Below, piece after piece: positions 43,774 to 53,134 of a DNA stretch of 64,000 nucleotides; within the stretch, counting starts at the first letter, position 1; the number at the start of each line of letters is the position of its first letter. The stretch lies in assembly GCF_002531725.1 (NCBI RefSeq), contig NZ_NWSQ01000020.1, forward strand, positions 61,930 to 125,929. The letters are read 5' to 3'. The stretch is from Rhizobium sp. L43. Its GTDB lineage: Bacteria > Pseudomonadota > Alphaproteobacteria > Rhizobiales > Rhizobiaceae. Below the pieces are notes generated by a model. That model did no database searches. It was not told the DNA's origin and saw only the letters and a list, made by a program, of their open reading frames with translations. Position numbers and translations under genes: made by a program.

Positions 43774-45402
43774 ATGGTCGACGCTTTCGTTCACCGGGTT
43801 GCGTGTTATTTGGCCGTGATTGTCTCTGCTATCGATGAACCTCGATCCGCCAAGCTCGGCAAGGCATTGATCTTTATGGCCTGGCTTGCGCTGGCGTCTG
43901 CGCTTTGCTGGTCCGAAACGGTCTGGCGTGACGAGGTTCGTGCATTGTCACTCGCCCTCCAGGGGGATAATTTCATCGATATGCTTCGCCAGATGCATGG
44001 CGAGGGTCATCCTGCTCTTTGGTATATTCTGCTGCGCGCCGCCTATGTTGTGGTCGGCTCACCTGTCGTCCTGAAGGTCGTCGCCCTGACGATTGCGGCG
44101 GCGGCGGCCTATCTTCTGGTTTTCCGCCTGAAATTGCCGCTTTCCATCATGCTGCTATCGCTGTTCAGCAGCTTTTCGATGTTCGACTACGCCGCGATGT
44201 CGCGAAATTACGGCATCAGCATGCTGATAATTTTCCTTATCGTCCTGAGTTGGGAGAAAGGAACACGCAACGGGGTATTGCTCGGTCTGTTGTTTGCCTT
44301 GCTGGCAAATACCAACGTCCATTCGGTCGTCCTCGTCGGCGGCTTCCTCGCCTATTGGTTTTTCGATTTAATGCTGGCGCGGCCAAGGCCTGCTCTGGCG
44401 GAATATCGGGCCTTTGCGACAGCCGCCGCCATTGCCGCGGTTGGAATTGTTCTATGTTTCGTAACAGTCTATCCGACCTTCAATGATACGGGGCAGAACG
44501 ATCTCAGTGGCAAGAGTTTCGCTTTGCTTGCCCTCAGTGCTCTTGCCGCGCCCAGTTCGCATTTTGTGGCATTCTATCCCAACAGCATCCTTGAACTGAT
44601 CGTGGCGTATCCGTTGGCCTCCCATATTTTCGCAGCGTTGATGTCCGTGCTTGTCTACGGCAGCCTGTTGGCTTTGGCGAACCGGCGGCCGGCGATGATC
44701 GCAGCCGGACTGGTTCTCTTAGGGCTTTCGCTGCTTTTTACGCTTGTCTATCCGGGCGGATACAGACATCAGGCGCTCTGGCTGGTTTTCATGATCGCGA
44801 TCACCGCCTTGACCACGCGTACTCAGCGCGAGGGGGCGGGCGCTGCCGACATCGAGGCTGCTGGCGGGATCGTGAAGTTCGGGCGCCTATGCTTCCTGAT
44901 ATTGCTGGCGCTACAGGTCGTGTCCGGCATCGAAAAGGTCAATCAGGCCTTCATAGCCGAAATACCTCTGAGCCGAAGCAAGGATTTCGGTGCGTTCATG
45001 CAATCGCGCCCTGATCTCAACGATGCGGTCATCATGGCCGATCCCGACTATCTCGTGGAAGCCTTGCCCTATTATGTCTCCAATCGCACCTATCTTCTGC
45101 GAGAGGAGCGGTTCGGCGCCATCGTGCGATATACCCGGAACGCGCGACTTTCGCTCAGCCTTGCCGATATTCTGCAAACGGCACATCGATTGCAGCAGAG
45201 TGAGCATGTGCCTGTCGTCATTCTTCTTTCGCAGCGGCTTGATCAGATTACGGCACCCGTCTCTCTGCGTGAAAGCTACGTTTGGCGGTTATCTCTGACG
45301 CCGGAAGACATTTCTGCTTTCCAGAGCGCGACAAACCTCATCAAACGCTTCGGCGCGGTTGCCGGAAGCGATGAGACGTTCGATGTCTACGTACTGAAAT
45401 AG
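43774..45402 (+). CDS. Polytopic membrane protein, GT-C glycosyltransferase-like
   Basis: A 542-residue protein with about ten or more membrane segments and a soluble C-terminal domain (~370-542). The first loop, ETVWRDEVRALSLALQGDN, with acidic residues after TM1, and HGEGHPALWYILLRA fit the GT-C fold (PMT/ArnT type), which uses lipid-linked sugars. I do not recognise the exact family. The start is uncertain: ATG 43774 has no ribosome site, and an ATG at 43876 (MAWLALAS) is an alternative. The stop is 15 bp from the convergent pncA. Codon use looks somewhat less GC-rich than its neighbours. Confidence 0.6.
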   Translation: MVDAFVHRVACYLAVIVSAIDEPRSAKLGKALIFMAWLALASALCWSETVWRDEVRALSLALQGDNFIDMLRQMHGEGHPALWYILLRAAYVVVGSPVVLKVVALTIAAAAAYLLVFRLKLPLSIMLLSLFSSFSMFDYAAMSRNYGISMLIIFLIVLSWEKGTRNGVLLGLLFALLANTNVHSVVLVGGFLAYWFFDLMLARPRPALAEYRAFATAAAIAAVGIVLCFVTVYPTFNDTGQNDLSGKSFALLALSALAAPSSHFVAFYPNSILELIVAYPLASHIFAALMSVLVYGSLLALANRRPAMIAAGLVLLGLSLLFTLVYPGGYRHQALWLVFMIAITALTTRTQREGAGAADIEAAGGIVKFGRLCFLILLALQVVSGIEKVNQAFIAEIPLSRSKDFGAFMQSRPDLNDAVIMADPDYLVEALPYYVSNRTYLLREERFGAIVRYTRNARLSLSLADILQTAHRLQQSEHVPVVILLSQRLDQITAPVSLRESYVWRLSLTPEDISAFQSATNLIKRFGAVAGSDETFDVYVLK

Positions 45403-45417
45403 GCTTCGGTCAGCAGC

Positions 45418-46044
45418 TTATTCGCGCAACACGTCCACGCTTTTGATCACTGCGATGCCCTGCGCCCGCATCTCCTCGATGGCGGCGGCGACGCCTTCGG
45501 GCGCGATGCCGCGGCTTGCGTCCTCAATGAAGCGGACACGCACACCAGGCATCATCTCCAATGCGTCGAGCGCGGAGAACTTGACGCAATAATCGGTCGC
45601 CAGCCCACAGACGTCGAGATCGGTGACGCCCTGGTCCGTGAGGAAATCGGACAGGCGTGTCGAGGCATCGCGGTCATTGTCGCGGAAGGCCGAATAGCTG
45701 TCGATATGGGGATCTTCGCCCTTCTGCTGGATCAGGTCGATCTCTTCGGATTTGAGCGCGGGATGCAATTCGGCATCAAGCGTTCCCTGAACGCAGTGGT
45801 CGGGCCACATCATTTGCGGCTTGCCCGAGAGTTCGCCGATCTCGAAGGGAACGGCACCCGGATGGGCAGAGGCGAAGCTGCCATGGCCCGGCGGATGCCA
45901 GTCCTGCGAGGCGACGATCAGGTCGTATTTGCCGCTGTCGATCAGGCTGTTGGCGATGGGAACCACTTTGTCGCCATCCGGCACCGGCAGATTGCCGCCC
46001 GGGCAAAAGCCGTTCTGAATATCGACGAGCAGCAGCGCTTTCAT
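45418..46044 (-). CDS. pncA: Nicotinamidase (pyrazinamidase) PncA
   Basis: A 208-residue isochorismatase-fold hydrolase converting nicotinamide to nicotinate for NAD salvage. Active-site Asp is in LLVDIQNGFCPGG, the metal site in SQDWHPPGHGSFASAHPG (Asp and His), and the nucleophile Cys in GLATDYCVKFSAL. ATG at 46042-46044 gives MKALLLVD; upstream TTG starts are less likely. Acts in the cytoplasm; stands alone. Confidence 0.92.
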   Translation of the reverse strand: MKALLLVDIQNGFCPGGNLPVPDGDKVVPIANSLIDSGKYDLIVASQDWHPPGHGSFASAHPGAVPFEIGELSGKPQMMWPDHCVQGTLDAELHPALKSEEIDLIQQKGEDPHIDSYSAFRDNDRDASTRLSDFLTDQGVTDLDVCGLATDYCVKFSALDALEMMPGVRVRFIEDASRGIAPEGVAAAIEEMRAQGIAVIKSVDVLRE

Positions 46045-46310
46045 CAAGGCCAATCCCTTCGCTTATTTCAGTGTAAGACGCCAAGCACATTGAACGCATC
46101 AACTAGTGAATTTCCGAGAGCGCACATGCAAGCGCTAATTCTGGCGCCCGCGGCAGTAAGTGGCTGAAAAAGCATATCCTAATGCAATCATTGAGAGAAT
46201 CTGGAGGTTCTCGTGTTGATGCGGGGTCGCAGGTAGCTGCCAGCCGGCAGAGGCGGCGACTGCAGTCAAACTCGGCTGCCCAACATGGCGCATTTCGCAG
46301 GTCGATGGAT

Positions 46311-46334
46311 CGAGGCTCCCCCGGCGGAGCCTCG
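46311..46334 (-). terminator. Hairpin after the EF-hand gene, possible terminator
   Basis: CGAGGCTC (46311-46318) and GAGCCTCG (46327-46334) form a perfect 8-bp stem 11 bp past the EF-hand gene stop (minus strand). No T-tract follows, so it may only protect the 3' end. The rest of 46045-46310 holds nothing I can name. Confidence 0.4.
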
Positions 46335-46344
46335 TCTCAGCCGG

Positions 46345-46845
46345 TCAGGCCGCGGCCACGTCGTCGGTTGCCGTATCGGCCGCCACGGCGGAAGAACCGT
46401 AGGTATTGTGGTAGGCCTGAAGGGCCGTCTGCATATCGCTCAACACCTTGGTGAGGAGTGGATCGCTGTCGCCTGACGTTTTGATGCTGCTCGTATCGGC
46501 GGCGAGGAATTCGGCCTCGGTCAACTTGCCGTCGCCATTCGTATCCATCGAGGCGAAGACGCCCTTGGAAGAGTCGTCGCTCTGATCGCTGCCGTCACTC
46601 TGATCATCGCTGCCGTCGGTCTTCTGCAGGGACAGCATCAGCGACAGGATGTCGGCGGTGATCTTCTTGACGATATCGCTGCTCTTGTCGTCGCTGTCGC
46701 CGGTCGAGGCCGTGCTCGCCGTCGAGGACTGCGAAGCGGCGGCGAGTTCGTCCGGCGAAATTACGCCGTCGCCATTTTTGTCGAGACTGGAAAGCGGAGA
46801 CGGGTACTGGGTCAATGTGCTGCCGAGAGATGAAACACTGGTCAC
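46345..46845 (-). CDS. Two-EF-hand calcium-binding protein (GTG start)
   Basis: A 166-residue Ser/Asp-rich protein with two canonical EF-hand loops: DKNGDGVISPDE near residue 22 and DTNGDGKLTEAE near residue 100, each with the 1-3-5-12 ligands. Between them is a low-complexity linker rich in Ser, Thr, Asp (SDDQSDGSDQSDD). No signal peptide is visible; export, if any, could use a leaderless route. Rhizobium etli makes the secreted EF-hand protein calsymin, which is a loose precedent only. The GTG start has AAGGAGGT upstream. Binding Ca2+ is a safe inference; the role is unknown. Confidence 0.8.
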   Translation of the reverse strand: MTSVSSLGSTLTQYPSPLSSLDKNGDGVISPDELAAASQSSTASTASTGDSDDKSSDIVKKITADILSLMLSLQKTDGSDDQSDGSDQSDDSSKGVFASMDTNGDGKLTEAEFLAADTSSIKTSGDSDPLLTKVLSDMQTALQAYHNTYGSSAVAADTATDDVAAA

Positions 46846-47241
46846 TTGAACCTCCTTCGAAAAGTTCGTCGTGAAGCCCGCCTTTCATGGGTGGGCAGCC
46901 TCCGGGCTAAGCTGATTTGCGGAAAGCGTCAAAGCGACGTTTTGACAGGGGAGAAGTGCGATTGACGAGGCGGGGCAACGCACGTTAACCTTTCGGTTAC
47001 CAAAATAATTTCATTGAAAATATTGGATTTTTTGAACGCCGGTATGTTCTGGCGCGCGCGAATTTATGCCGCTTATCGGATGAGATCGCGCCGGCGCGGC
47101 TGGCGGAACGAGCGGCGGCGGATGCGGCCTGCTTCGTGCTGCTGCGGCATTTCGTCCATCTTCTCGGCAGGCGATGCCGGATCGATCTTGCTCGCGGCCG
47201 CGATTTCTGCCTTTCTTGCCTCAGAAGCGGGAAGCGAAACC

Positions 47242-47589
47242 ATGTCCGAGCCCGGGCCAGAGGAAAAGATCGATGCGACGTTCCGCAACGGATCGCTGAC
47301 GGCGACCGGGATCATTCTCGGTTTTTCTCTCAATTTCATCAGCCTTTGGGTCTCCAACCCGAACGACTGGAGCCGTGTCGATCTGCTGCCGATGTCGTTC
47401 CTGACCGTCGGCATCGTCATTCAGGTGAAGGTGTTTGCCGATCTTTTGGCGCGCGACTCGTTGCTTGCGGTCAAATATGATCGATCGCGGCGGCTCTTCC
47501 TGATCGGATTGAGCATCGTCGCCACCGGAATGGGGATCGCCTTGCTGAACGATATTCTCGGGCTCAGCAGTATGCGGATGTTCGGGTGA
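47242..47589 (+). CDS. Small membrane protein, about three TM segments
   Basis: A 115-residue protein, MSEPGPEEKIDATFRNGSLT then hydrophobic stretches ATGIILGFSLNFISLWV, LLPMSFLTVGIVIQVKVFA and FLIGLSIVATGMGIALLNDI. I do not recognise the family. The ATG at 47242 follows GCGGGAAGCG; an upstream in-frame ATG (47014) exists, but the added residues are Arg/Cys-rich and unlike a leader, and frame and composition change there. It ends 22 bp from the convergent uvrD. The 46846-47241 interval has a TAACC-TTTC-GGTTA hairpin (46985-47000) of unknown role. Confidence 0.55.
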   Translation: MSEPGPEEKIDATFRNGSLTATGIILGFSLNFISLWVSNPNDWSRVDLLPMSFLTVGIVIQVKVFADLLARDSLLAVKYDRSRRLFLIGLSIVATGMGIALLNDILGLSSMRMFG

Positions 47590-47610
47590 GAATTCCCACT
47601 CGCCGCAAGA

Positions 47611-50073
47611 TCACACGCGCTCGACGAACCCGTCCAGCACTCGCTTCTGGCCCGCGCGATCGAAATCGATCGTCAGTTTGTTGCCCTCGATGCCGGTAAT
47701 GTTGCCGTTGCCGAATTTCAGGTGGAAGACGCGGTCGCCGAGGGTGAACCTCGACGGTTCCGACGAGGTCGATTTCGCCACCAGCTCGCCTTCGATCGTG
47801 CGCCCCTTCGGGCCGCTTTCACCGTAGCCGATGCGTTCGACCGCATGGCCGGAGCGGCTGCCCCAATTGTCGCGGGTGGCGTCGGTCTTGTTGGCCTGGG
47901 CGCGTTTCCAGCCGGGGGTGGAATAGGAGTTGGCGAAGGGTTCGGCCTTGTCGAAGCGCGACTGGCCGTAGCCGCCGCGGCCGTAACCGCCGTAGCTCTG
48001 CTCCATCTCGGCGACCTCGACATGGGTTTCCGGCAGTTCGTCGAGGAAACGCGAAGGCAGGGTCGATTGCCAGAGGCCGTGGATGCGGCGGTTGGAGACA
48101 AACCAGATGTGGCAGCGGTGCTTGGCGCGGGTGATGCCGACATAGGCGAGGCGGCGTTCTTCCTCCAGGCCGGCGCGGCCGCTTTCATCCAGCGAGCGCT
48201 GGTGCGGGAAGAGGCCTTCCTCCCAGCCGGGCAGGAAGACGGTGTCGAATTCCAGGCCCTTGGCCGAGTGCAGCGTCATGATCGAAACGGCGTCGAGGTT
48301 CTCGTTGGTCTCCGCATCCATGACGAGCGAGACGTGTTCGAGGAAGCCGCGCATCGACTCGAAGCTTTCCATCGAGCGGATCAGTTCCTTCAAGTTCTCG
48401 AGGCGGCCCGGCGCTTCGGCGCTTTTGTCGTTCTTCCACATGTCGGTATAGCCGGACTCTTCGAGGATCTGCTCGGCAAGTTCGGTATGCGGTGTGTTTT
48501 CAAGCAGTTCCTGCCATCGGCGGAAAGATTGAATCACGTCGAACAGGGCTTTGCGCGCCTTCGGCTTCAGCTCGTCGGTCTCGATGATGTCGGCGGCGGC
48601 CGCAAGCATCGGGATGTCGCGGGCACGCGCGTAATCGTGCAGGGCACGCACCGTCGTGTCGCCGAGGCCGCGCTTCGGCGTGTTGATGATGCGCTCGAAG
48701 GCAAGGTCGTCGGAGGCTTGAGCGACCAGGCGGAAATAGGCCATGGCATCGCGGATTTCCAGGCGCTCGTAGAAGCGTGGGCCGCCGATGACGCGGTAAT
48801 TGAGGCCGAGGGTAACGAAGCGGTCTTCGAATTCGCGCATCTGGAAGGAGGCGCGCACGAGGATCGCCATGTCGTTCAAGAGATGCTTGTTCCGCTGGAG
48901 CTGCTCGATCTCCTCGCCGATGGCGCGGGCTTCCTCCTCCGAATCCCAGGAGGCGTGGACCTGCACCTTGACATCGTCGGGATCGGAGCGGTCGGTGAAC
49001 AGCGTCTTGCCGAGCCGGCCTTCATTATGGGCGATCAGATGGGCGGCAGCGCCGAGGATATGTTCGGTCGAGCGATAATTGCGCTCGAGCTTGATGACCT
49101 TGGCGCCGGGGAAATCCTTCTCGAAGCGCAGGATATTGTCGACCTCGGCGCCGCGCCAGCCATAGATCGACTGATCGTCGTCGCCGACGCAGCAGACGTT
49201 CTGCGGCTCGCCCTTAGAGCGCTGGGCGAGAAGCCTGAGCCACATGTACTGGGCGGTGTTGGTGTCCTGATACTCGTCGACGAGGATATAGCGGAAGCGG
49301 CCGTGATATTCCTTCAAGAGATCCGGATTCTTGCGGAAGATCGCGATTGGATGCATCAGCAGGTCGCCGAAATCGCAGGCGTTCAGTGTCGTCAGGCGCG
49401 CCTGATAGGCAAAATAGAGGTCGCGGCCGCGGCCATTGGCAAAGGCGCGGGCATCGCCCTCGGGGATATCGGCCGGGCCGAGACCCTTGTTTTTCCAGGT
49501 GTCGATCATGCCGGCGAACTGCTTGGCCGGCCAGCGCTTGTCGTCGAGACCCTCGGCCTGGATCAGCTGCTTGATCAGGCGGACGACGTCGTCGGTGTCG
49601 AGAATGGTGAAATCGGAGCGGAGGCCGACGAGCTCGCCGTGGCGGCGCAGCAGCTTGACGCCGATCGAGTGGAAGGTACCGAGCCACGGCATGCCTTCGA
49701 CGGCGCCGCCGACCAGCAGCGCGATACGCTCCTTCATCTCGCGGGCGGCCTTGTTGGTGAAGGTGACGGCGAGGATCTGCGAGGGGAAGGCGCGGCCGGT
49801 ATTGAGGATATGGGCAATGCGGGTGGTCAGCACCCGCGTCTTGCCGGTGCCGGCGCCGGCAAGCACGAGGACTGGGCCTTCCAGCGTTTCGACGGCTTCG
49901 GTTTGTTCCGGGTTCAGTCCGGCGAGATAATCCGGCCGCTTGCCGCCGTCGCGGGCCGCCATGGCGCGCGCGGCAATGCCGCCGCCAGCGGGCGCGGCAG
50001 GCGGCTGCGGCTTGCGCGCCATCTCACCCGGCTCTTCGTCGAAAAAGGGAATATCGTCGAAACTATTGCTCAT
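47611..50073 (-). CDS. uvrD: UvrD/PcrA-type DNA helicase
   Basis: An 820-residue SF1A helicase. Motifs: LAGAGTGKTRVL (Walker A), VDEYQDTN (Walker B, II), YGWRGAEVDNIL (III), LERNYRS (IV), TLHSAKGLEFD (V) and VGITRAKHRC (VI). The C-terminal ~60 residues (FTLGDRVFHLKFGNGNITG) form the Tudor-like domain that binds RNA polymerase in PcrA. It would act in nucleotide-excision and mismatch repair. ATG at 50071-50073; divergent from the VOC gene. Confidence 0.94.
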   Translation of the reverse strand: MSNSFDDIPFFDEEPGEMARKPQPPAAPAGGGIAARAMAARDGGKRPDYLAGLNPEQTEAVETLEGPVLVLAGAGTGKTRVLTTRIAHILNTGRAFPSQILAVTFTNKAAREMKERIALLVGGAVEGMPWLGTFHSIGVKLLRRHGELVGLRSDFTILDTDDVVRLIKQLIQAEGLDDKRWPAKQFAGMIDTWKNKGLGPADIPEGDARAFANGRGRDLYFAYQARLTTLNACDFGDLLMHPIAIFRKNPDLLKEYHGRFRYILVDEYQDTNTAQYMWLRLLAQRSKGEPQNVCCVGDDDQSIYGWRGAEVDNILRFEKDFPGAKVIKLERNYRSTEHILGAAAHLIAHNEGRLGKTLFTDRSDPDDVKVQVHASWDSEEEARAIGEEIEQLQRNKHLLNDMAILVRASFQMREFEDRFVTLGLNYRVIGGPRFYERLEIRDAMAYFRLVAQASDDLAFERIINTPKRGLGDTTVRALHDYARARDIPMLAAAADIIETDELKPKARKALFDVIQSFRRWQELLENTPHTELAEQILEESGYTDMWKNDKSAEAPGRLENLKELIRSMESFESMRGFLEHVSLVMDAETNENLDAVSIMTLHSAKGLEFDTVFLPGWEEGLFPHQRSLDESGRAGLEEERRLAYVGITRAKHRCHIWFVSNRRIHGLWQSTLPSRFLDELPETHVEVAEMEQSYGGYGRGGYGQSRFDKAEPFANSYSTPGWKRAQANKTDATRDNWGSRSGHAVERIGYGESGPKGRTIEGELVAKSTSSEPSRFTLGDRVFHLKFGNGNITGIEGNKLTIDFDRAGQKRVLDGFVERV

Positions 50074-50304
50074 GGCGCGTAATGTAGTGATTCGGGAAGG
50101 AAAGACCAGAAAAGATGTTCTGCTTTCATTCCCGAATCGCCGCTATCCCAAGGGGTTTCCCCAGGCTCGGAAGTCGCGGCTGGGATGTCCATACAGCGGC
50201 GGCGGCCGAAAAAAACTGATGCAGCCTGTCGGAACCGATCCAGGGCGGGCGTCCTTGGATCATCGGACAACGGTCCGGATCAACCGTCAACAAGGAGGCA
50301 GTTC

Positions 50305-50781
50305 ATGCCGAAGGTCGTTTCAAATCTCTGGTTTGCCGAGGAAGCCCGCGAAGCCGTCGAATTCTACGTGTCGATCATCCCGAATTCCAAGATCGGCCGC
50401 ACCACCATATTGCCGGCGGAAACGCCGAGCGGGCCTCCCGGCAGCGTCGAGCTGATCGAATTCACGCTTGGCGACCAGGCCTTCCTGGCGATGAAGGCCG
50501 GCCCGCTCGACAGCTTCAACCATTCCTTCTCGATCGCGATCCTGCTGGAAAGCCAATCCGAGATTGATCGGATATGGGAGGCATTCCTCGCCAATGGCGG
50601 CACGCCGGAGGCCTGCGGCTGGCTTAGGGATCGCTGGGGTCTTTCCTGGCAGATAGTGCCGCATAGTCTTTCCGAAATGATCGCCGACAGCGACCGCGAG
50701 CGGGCGAAGCGCGTGACCGAGGTGATGCTCGGCATGGTCAAGATCGATGTCACTGCGCTGGAGGAGGCGTTCAACGGCTGA
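50305..50781 (+). CDS. VOC-superfamily protein (PhnB/3-demethylubiquinone-like)
   Basis: A 158-residue two-module betaalphabetabetabeta protein. KVVSNLWFAEEAREAVEFYV, ELIEFTLGDQAFLAMKAGP and ACGWLRDRWGLSWQIVP are typical of PhnB-like VOC proteins often annotated as 3-demethylubiquinone-9 methyltransferase, which is usually a misnomer. The substrate is unknown. ATG 50305 follows AAGGAGG. Its nearest neighbours are divergent uvrD and a stress operon. Confidence 0.8.
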   Translation: MPKVVSNLWFAEEAREAVEFYVSIIPNSKIGRTTILPAETPSGPPGSVELIEFTLGDQAFLAMKAGPLDSFNHSFSIAILLESQSEIDRIWEAFLANGGTPEACGWLRDRWGLSWQIVPHSLSEMIADSDRERAKRVTEVMLGMVKIDVTALEEAFNG

Positions 50782-51112
50782 ATTGGGTCGGCGGGCGCAT
50801 GAACTGGCGGCGGCCGGGATGCGCCCGATTCCATCTGTCAGGGGCGGATCGGCACGTGCTGTCCAGCATCGACTTTGCGCAGATTTGGCTGCCAATCGTC
50901 GATTTTTCGAGAGTTCGAATCACGGGCGACATTGCACACCCTTTTCATCTTTCTGTCACGTCGCGAAATGTGCTGATACCGCGATGGTGGTTTTTTCAAC
51001 TATAATGAGAAACAGTTTCGTAGAGTAAAAATAACCGGTGCATGCACGTTTTTGTGCGTTGCCAGAAACAGCCGGTGAGCGTCGAATATACCTGCGAAAT
51101 TATTGATTCTTA

Positions 51113-51138
51113 GGAACGTCATAGCCATCTCGATGGTT
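51113..51138 (+). promoter_or_regulatory. Candidate general-stress (EcfG/RpoE2) promoter for prkA
   Basis: GGAAC at 51113-51117, then 19 bases, then TT at 51137-51138 (GGTT), matching the S. meliloti RpoE2 pattern GGAAC-N18-19-TT. It is 41 bp upstream of the prkA start in a 397-bp gap with no other gene. Confidence 0.55.
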
Positions 51139-51178
51139 ATAGACTTTGAGCCTGCGGCATAACCTTACTGGAGGGCCC

Positions 51179-53122
51179 ATGCTGAACGAATCCGTATTCG
51201 ATGCGTTTACGCGCAGTTATGAAGCGCGCCGCGAAACCGATATGTCGGTGCAGGAGTATCTCGATCTCTGTAAAAAGGACCCGATCGCCTATGCCAATGC
51301 GACGGAGCGCCTGCTCGCCGCGATAGGCGAGCCGCAGATGGTCGACACCGCCAGGGATGCGCGCCTCGGGCGGATCTTCATGAACAGGACCATCCGGATT
51401 TATCCGGCCTTTGCCGGCTTCCATGGCATGGAAGAAACAATCGAACGCATCGTTTCCTTCTTCCGGCATGCCGCGCAGGGGCTGGAGGAGCGCAAGCAGA
51501 TCCTCTACCTGCTCGGCCCGGTCGGCGGCGGCAAGTCGTCGCTGGCGGAGCGGCTGAAGCTCTTGATGGAGGTTCATCCGATCTATGTGCTGAAGGCGGG
51601 CGACGAGATCAGCCCCGTTTTCGAAAGTCCGCTCAACCTCTTCGATCCGGACACGATGGGGTCGCTGCTGCAGGAGCAATACGGCATCCCGCTGCGGCGC
51701 CTGAACGGGCTGATGAGCCCGTGGTGCCTGAAGCGGCTTGACGATTTCGGCGGCGATATTTCCCGCTTCCGTGTCGTCAGAGTTCAGCCTTCGCGGTTGC
51801 GCCAGATCGCCATCGCCAAGACCGAGCCCGGCGACGAGAACAATCAGGATATCTCGTCGCTGGTCGGCAAGGTCGACATCCGCAAGCTGGAAACCTATTC
51901 CCAAAACGATCCCGACGCCTACAGCTATTCCGGCGGGCTTAACCGCGCCAACCAGGGCATCCTCGAATTCGTCGAGATGTTCAAGGCACCGATCAAGATG
52001 CTGCACCCGCTGCTGACGGCGACGCAGGAGGGCAATTATATCGGTTCGGAGAATATCGGCGCCATACCCTTCTCGGGTATCGTGCTGGCGCATTCGAACG
52101 AAGCGGAATGGCAGACCTTCAAGGCCAACAAGAACAACGAGGCCTTCATCGACCGCATCTGTGTGATCAAGGTGCCCTATTGCCTGCGGGTGATGGAAGA
52201 GCAGAAGATCTACGAGAAGCTGATCGAGGGATCGGAACTCGCGGACGCGCCATGCGCCCCGGCGACGCTCGAAATGCTCGCCCGCTTCTCCGTGCTTTCA
52301 CGCCTGCGCAAGCACGAGAATTCGACGTTCTTCTCGAAGATGCGCACCTATGACGGCGAGAGCCTGAAAGAAACCGATCCGCGCGCCCGCAGCGTTCAGG
52401 AATACCGGGATGCTGCCGGTATCGATGAGGGCATGGACGGCATATCGACCCGCTTCGCCTTCAAGGTGCTCGCCTCTACCTTCAACCACGACACCACCGA
52501 TATCGGCGCCGATCCGGTTCATCTGATGTATGTGCTGGAGCAGTCGATCCGCCGCGAGCAGTTTTCCGACGACGTCGAGAAGCGCTATCTGGAGTTCATT
52601 AAGGCCGATCTTGCGCCGCGTTACGCAGAGTTCATTGGCAATGAGATCCAGAAGGCCTATCTTGAATCCTATTCGGACTACGGACAGAACCTGTTCGACC
52701 GCTACGTCGATTATGCCGATGCCTGGATCGAAGATGTGGACTTCAAGGATCCCGATACCGGCCAGCTTCTCGACCGCGAGCTCCTCAATCAGGAACTGAC
52801 GAAAATCGAAAAGCCGGCGGGAATCGCCAATCCGAAGGATTTCCGCAACGAAATCGTCAAGTTCTGCTTGAGATCGCGGGCAGCCAACGGCGGAAAGAAT
52901 CCGTCATGGACCAGCTACGAGAAAATCCGGGAAGTCATCGAAAAGCGAATGTTCTCGCAGGTCGAGGATCTTTTGCCGGTCATTTCCTTCGGGTCGAAGA
53001 AGGATTCCGAAACGGAAAAGAAGCACAGCGAATTCGTCTCGCGCATGGCCGCGCGGGGTTACACCGAGAGGCAGGTTCGACGCCTTGTGGAATGGTACAT
53101 GCGCGTCAAACAGGCAAGTTAA
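51179..53122 (+). CDS. prkA: PrkA-family serine protein kinase (YeaG)
   Basis: A 647-residue AAA-like kinase. N-terminal part resembles E. coli YeaG (SVQEYLDLCKKDPIAYANA), and the P-loop is LLGPVGGGKSSLAERL, with EFVEMFKAPIKMLHPLLTATQE. YeaG-type kinases act in stationary-phase and nutrient stress. First gene of a conserved trio with DUF444 and SpoVR. Start ATG 51179 is very near GGAGGG (51170-51175) but agrees with the family N-terminus. The upstream promoter at 51113-51138 suggests general-stress control. Confidence 0.93.
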   Translation: MLNESVFDAFTRSYEARRETDMSVQEYLDLCKKDPIAYANATERLLAAIGEPQMVDTARDARLGRIFMNRTIRIYPAFAGFHGMEETIERIVSFFRHAAQGLEERKQILYLLGPVGGGKSSLAERLKLLMEVHPIYVLKAGDEISPVFESPLNLFDPDTMGSLLQEQYGIPLRRLNGLMSPWCLKRLDDFGGDISRFRVVRVQPSRLRQIAIAKTEPGDENNQDISSLVGKVDIRKLETYSQNDPDAYSYSGGLNRANQGILEFVEMFKAPIKMLHPLLTATQEGNYIGSENIGAIPFSGIVLAHSNEAEWQTFKANKNNEAFIDRICVIKVPYCLRVMEEQKIYEKLIEGSELADAPCAPATLEMLARFSVLSRLRKHENSTFFSKMRTYDGESLKETDPRARSVQEYRDAAGIDEGMDGISTRFAFKVLASTFNHDTTDIGADPVHLMYVLEQSIRREQFSDDVEKRYLEFIKADLAPRYAEFIGNEIQKAYLESYSDYGQNLFDRYVDYADAWIEDVDFKDPDTGQLLDRELLNQELTKIEKPAGIANPKDFRNEIVKFCLRSRAANGGKNPSWTSYEKIREVIEKRMFSQVEDLLPVISFGSKKDSETEKKHSEFVSRMAARGYTERQVRRLVEWYMRVKQAS

Positions 53123-53134
53123 TGCGGAGCCATT

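Noticed and set aside
46182..46454. Plus-strand frame over the 3' end of the EF-hand gene
   Set aside because: Arg/Pro-rich shadow of the minus-strand gene with no ribosome site.
47722..50082. 786-residue plus-strand open frame opposite uvrD
   Set aside because: Low-complexity product without motifs; the minus strand shows every UvrD helicase motif, so this is a GC-rich shadow.
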